A program made the translations under genes and the position numbers. From assembly GCA_965213595.1 (NCBI GenBank), contig CBDBZO010000002.1, positions 1,116,001-1,180,000 of the forward strand: 64,000 bases of DNA, written 5' to 3'. The notes below the pieces were generated by a model. It did not search any database. It was given only the letters and a program-made list of their open reading frames with translations, and was not told where the DNA came from. Source of the DNA: JBCCFC01 sp965213595 (GTDB taxonomy: Bacteria; Chloroflexota; Anaerolineae; Caldilineales; Caldilineaceae). This document shows, one piece after another, positions 62,101-64,000 of the stretch (the stretch's first letter is position 1; every line of letters starts with the position of its first letter).

Positions 62101-62377
62101 AACCGAAGCGGACGGCGACGCGAGCTATAGCGCCACCACGGATGCAGACGGTTACTATGCCTTCCCCGACATCGACGAGCTGGGTACGTACGTAATGAGC
62201 CTGGCCCTGCCCGCAGACTACGCGGCGGTTAGCAGCAGCACCATGCCGCTGACGATCGACAACCTCGGCAATCTTAACGCCCCTGCCTTTGGCGTCATCC
62301 GCAACGAGCCCGGCGGCACGGTTCCCAACGCGGATGGAGCCGATGGTCTCTTTCTGCCGCTGGTTGTCGGCCAATAG
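59195..62377 (+). CDS. Secreted glycoside-hydrolase-like protein (DUF5060, barrel, collagen-binding-like) with PA14 and SdrD_B modules
   Basis: A 1060-residue protein with aaaggag upstream and a signal peptide (LSIALLWVTVLCLTAASAGP). The first module (KWHPVTVGFAGP to QWTYTASFRSG, about 55-150) matches DUF5060. A barrel-like catalytic region follows (about 170-530; LQIVLNETEAENEQW, SAIKWNLCEETDNFG, WVIDMDENNPAGEG) with Glu-rich strand ends suitable for glycosidase chemistry. The domain at about 535-630 (VFAKPGEVYAVYFP, FTVRWFNPRSGQFEG) resembles the collagen-binding-like domain that usually follows DUF4038. The C-terminal half repeats the modules of the two upstream proteins: Ig-like, PA14, SdrD_B and tail GLFLPLVVGQ. 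A glycan-degrading surface enzyme is inferred. Confidence 0.78.
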   Translation: MNFSIRRLSIALLWVTVLCLTAASAGPSATGTAPADPVRKQAHVAVAQGGTVSGELVKWHPVTVGFAGPTASETDNSPNPFLDYRLTVTFSGPGGRTHVVPGFFDGDGNGGGNGNVWRARFAPDAAGQWTYTASFRSGNNVAVSLDASAGSPASFDGATGSFSVADRDGSAPGFLKWGRLEYVGQHYLKFADGPHWIKGGVDSPESFMGYADFDNTIDQGCKGIVHEYGPHVQDWQPGDPTWTGEDGVSGKGKGIIGALNYLSSEQVNSIYFLPMNLGGDGCETYPFVGASGSDFDNTHYDISKLSQWNTVLAHAQEQGIALQIVLNETEAENEQWLDGRELTTQRKLFYRELVARFSYLSAIKWNLCEETDNFGSTRLKQFADYISALDWAEHQMTVHITPNKLDTYDALLGNPNFDATSIQYAPELANDHVETMRQRSADAGRPWVIDMDENNPAGEGLNDTNAPELRKEVLYDVYFSGGNIEWYFGKYELPLGGDRDTENFRTREEMYRYMWSARAFMQENLPFWEMEPADDLLGGEDQSFGGGQVFAKPGEVYAVYFPVTSSESALLDLSDAASESSFTVRWFNPRSGQFEGSAKTVSGGGALGIGIPPGDQLEDWVLLVQRSGGPAPTFTPQPTSTPLPTSPPQPTATPPAASPTPTTPPSGSAVVVSLTLVNADTNQDIRQLVDDDTINFAELPTRNLNVRANTSPAVVDQLRFAYDDDDNYQTENNPPYTLGDRNGDYDAWTPSLGEHTLRAVPIVNGQEGTALTVNFTVVDNASQPTPTPVADEGVRYAYYEGDFRQLPDFDALVPVAEGETDAFTLDVRQRDDDFALRFESCLTVETAGTYTFYTRSDDGTQLFVDGGLVVNNDGQHAARERSGQVTLEASTYALEVIFFEHLGKEVLDVLWSGPGVSKQPIPTGVLSTRGCETSQPQSALVSGFLFVDENNNGQQDENEPGLEAATVTLTEADGDASYSATTDADGYYAFPDIDELGTYVMSLALPADYAAVSSSTMPLTIDNLGNLNAPAFGVIRNEPGGTVPNADGADGLFLPLVVGQ

Positions 62378-62473
62378 ATGAATCACAAGCAAGACGCTCC
62401 ACCCGCCTGTAGGAGGCCGTTCGCCGTTGCGCCAAGCAGCGGGTAAGCAGTAACCAAAGAAGTCTATTCCGTA

Positions 62474-62516
62474 AAATGGGCACCCACCTTATCGCTCTGG
62501 TGGATGCCCATTTTTA
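62474..62516 (+). terminator. Intrinsic terminator
   Basis: tgggcacccacc and ggtggatgccca pair with one bulge-like mismatch and end in ttttta. It closes the transcript of the glycosidase-like gene. The rest of 62378-62832 shows no gene; a ggagg site lies just before the next ATG. Confidence 0.8.
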
Positions 62517-62832
62517 TTGTAGAGAGGCCCGATTCAATGCTCGGCCACAGCAATTGATAGCAATTTGTAAGCCAAATGTTGCGGATTGCCCGTTATTATA
62601 TTGTAGGTAAAACGTCGTGGGAACGGGCATGAGCCGCGATGAAGCTGGTATAAAATTGAGCGCTTTCTCCTATGAGAATACAGTAACGTAAATCTGCAAC
62701 CGGTAGCATATTGGCCTCAATCCAGTCTCATCAGCTACCATTAGTACCAAGCCGAAGCGTGGATATTAAGCCACAAGGCGGCTGACCGTGCCCATCGCAC
62801 AATTTCATTGATTTAGTTAACACGGAGGATGT

Positions 62833-64000
62833 ATGAAACGGATTTACTGGAAAGCATCGTGCTGGACGCTGATGCTGTTGGCGTTGGCGACGTTGAGTCT
62901 GCTAAGCAGCCAGAGCACATCGGCCCAAGGCACATCGGATGCGAATCAACCGCCGGCCTACCGCCAATATGGCGCGTGGACGGCCTCGGAGATCGGCAGC
63001 GGCGGCTACGGCCAAGATGTGATCCCCACCAGCGACCCCAACGTCTGGTACACCTACTCGGACGTGGGCGGCGTCTGGCGCTCGGACGATGCGGGCGACA
63101 CGTGGCGGCGCATCACCGTCAATCTCGGCGACGTTTACCCGGCCACGCGCGTGCGCGGCCTCGTGGTGGACCCCGCCGATCCCAACCACCTCGTGATCGC
63201 CACGGGAACCTACTTCGCGGGCGAGCGCAGCGGCGTCTACGTAACGCGCGACGCCAACGCGACGGAGCCGACGTGGACCAACACGGTCGAGCTGTGGTGG
63301 CACGAAGGTGCGGCGCGCAGCAACGGCTACGTGCTCGTGCAGGCCGCGCCGGATTCCGACGTGCTCTACGCCGCCTCGGACGGCGACGGCTTCTACGTGA
63401 GCGAGGACTTTGGCGAGACGTGGACGGCCAGCGGGCTGGACGAAATCTACCAGGCCAGCGACATCACCGTCGACCCCGCTAACCCCAACCGCATTTGGGT
63501 CTCCGCGCTGGACTACGACAGCTTTGACTTTGTGGGCGGCAGCGGCGAGATCACCGTCGAGGGCGGGCTCTACTTTACGACCAACCGCGGTGCGTCCTGG
63601 ACGAAGCTGCACGACTACGACGAGACCAACGCCGACGCCAACAGCATCCCCGCCAACAACACGCCGACGGAGATGATCGTGCTGTCTGATGGTCGTCTGC
63701 TCGGCATTTTCAACAACGTCGTCGTCAAAATCAGCAGCGACGACGGGCAGACGTGGCAGCTCTTTAGCACCGGCATTCAGCTGGCGGAAATGCCCATCGA
63801 CGTTCAGTTTGACCAGAGCGGCGCCACCTTTGCGGCGCTGACCGAAGGCCCCAACTTTGTGCTCGTGGGCGCGGGCGACGGCCGCATCTACCGCCTCAAC
63901 GATGGCGAGACGATGTGGACGGAAGTCAACCCCGCCTACCTCGCGGAGTGGAACGCGAGCAACACCACTGAGGGCGACTGGTGGGGCAATCCAAGCAGCA
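62833..64000 (+). CDS. Secreted BNR/GH74-like beta-propeller protein (3' end outside window)
   Basis: Open from ATG 62833 to the window edge (389 codons), preceded by cacggagg. Signal peptide about residues 1-33 (LMLLALATLSLLSSQSTSAQ). The mature part has repeated sialidase/BNR blades: SDVGGVWRSDDAGDTWRRIT, YAASDGDGFYVSEDFGETWT, YFTTNRGASWTKLHDYDE and KISSDDGQTWQLFSTG. The opening YGQDVIPTSDPNVWYTYSDV resembles the start of GH74 xyloglucanases and VPS10-like propellers. Catalytic Asp residues cannot be assigned with the 3' part missing. It follows the carbohydrate-active gene run, so a plant- or biofilm-polysaccharide role is plausible. The FLPLV tail cannot be checked here. Confidence 0.78.
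   Translation, partial: MKRIYWKASCWTLMLLALATLSLLSSQSTSAQGTSDANQPPAYRQYGAWTASEIGSGGYGQDVIPTSDPNVWYTYSDVGGVWRSDDAGDTWRRITVNLGDVYPATRVRGLVVDPADPNHLVIATGTYFAGERSGVYVTRDANATEPTWTNTVELWWHEGAARSNGYVLVQAAPDSDVLYAASDGDGFYVSEDFGETWTASGLDEIYQASDITVDPANPNRIWVSALDYDSFDFVGGSGEITVEGGLYFTTNRGASWTKLHDYDETNADANSIPANNTPTEMIVLSDGRLLGIFNNVVVKISSDDGQTWQLFSTGIQLAEMPIDVQFDQSGATFAALTEGPNFVLVGAGDGRIYRLNDGETMWTEVNPAYLAEWNASNTTEGDWWGNPSS

Overview
The window reads as chromosomal DNA of a high-GC, menaquinone-using bacterium, most likely a member of the Chloroflexota (Anaerolineae/Caldilineae/Ardenticatenia type). This is an inference. It rests on the secreted proteins that end in an FLPLVVG-type tail after Thr/Pro-rich linkers, the scattered menaquinone genes (menC apart from menF-menD), and many dispersed palindromic repeats. 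No 16S rRNA gene is present to settle it.

Bases 1-10400 hold the most striking locus. The 3' part of a very large polymorphic toxin gene (it enters from the left edge) and its immunity gene are followed by three promoterless toxin/immunity cassettes and a decayed fourth. Each cassette starts with the same block of up to about 350 bp (two membrane helices plus a linker). It then switches to an AT-richer, divergent nuclease-like C-terminal domain followed by an immunity gene. The layout matches the orphan-module arrays of Rhs/CDI systems, where recombination through the shared block can swap the toxin tip. Here all four tips look like variants of one restriction-endonuclease-like fold, three of the immunity proteins share one family, and the immunity gene of the full-length toxin is fused to a PQQ-type beta-propeller.

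Bases 10401-19400 mix housekeeping genes (DUF1992 protein, argH, menC), a mazEF pair, remnants of a sugar ABC transporter, an XRE regulator with three phased direct repeats upstream, and a cluster of small secreted proteins and lipoproteins. Bases 19370-24923 hold a molybdenum hydroxylase operon (FAD, 2Fe-2S and Mo subunits, then a MoaD-like protein) with scattered broken copies of the moaD tail, and a BrnT/antitoxin pair whose toxin carries a frame-shifted patch. Bases 25113-32448 hold a PAP2-VanZ fusion, a degenerate LuxR-type regulator with an intact IS701-family element just upstream, an oxidoreductase, a lipoprotein hydrolase and tRNA-Asn.

Bases 32449-49424 are largely core functions: rpoD and dnaG, an ABC-2 exporter, a TetR-menF-menD operon, an MFS exporter, a RecB-like nuclease, recJ and an Eis-like acetyltransferase. 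Several of these genes carry palindromic or low-complexity insertions that keep the reading frame. Bases 49963-64000 encode a run of large secreted proteins: two cytochrome c/PA14 proteins, a DUF5060-type glycosidase-like protein and a truncated beta-propeller resembling GH74. They share C-terminal modules and the FLPLVVG tail and look like a surface carbohydrate-processing set.
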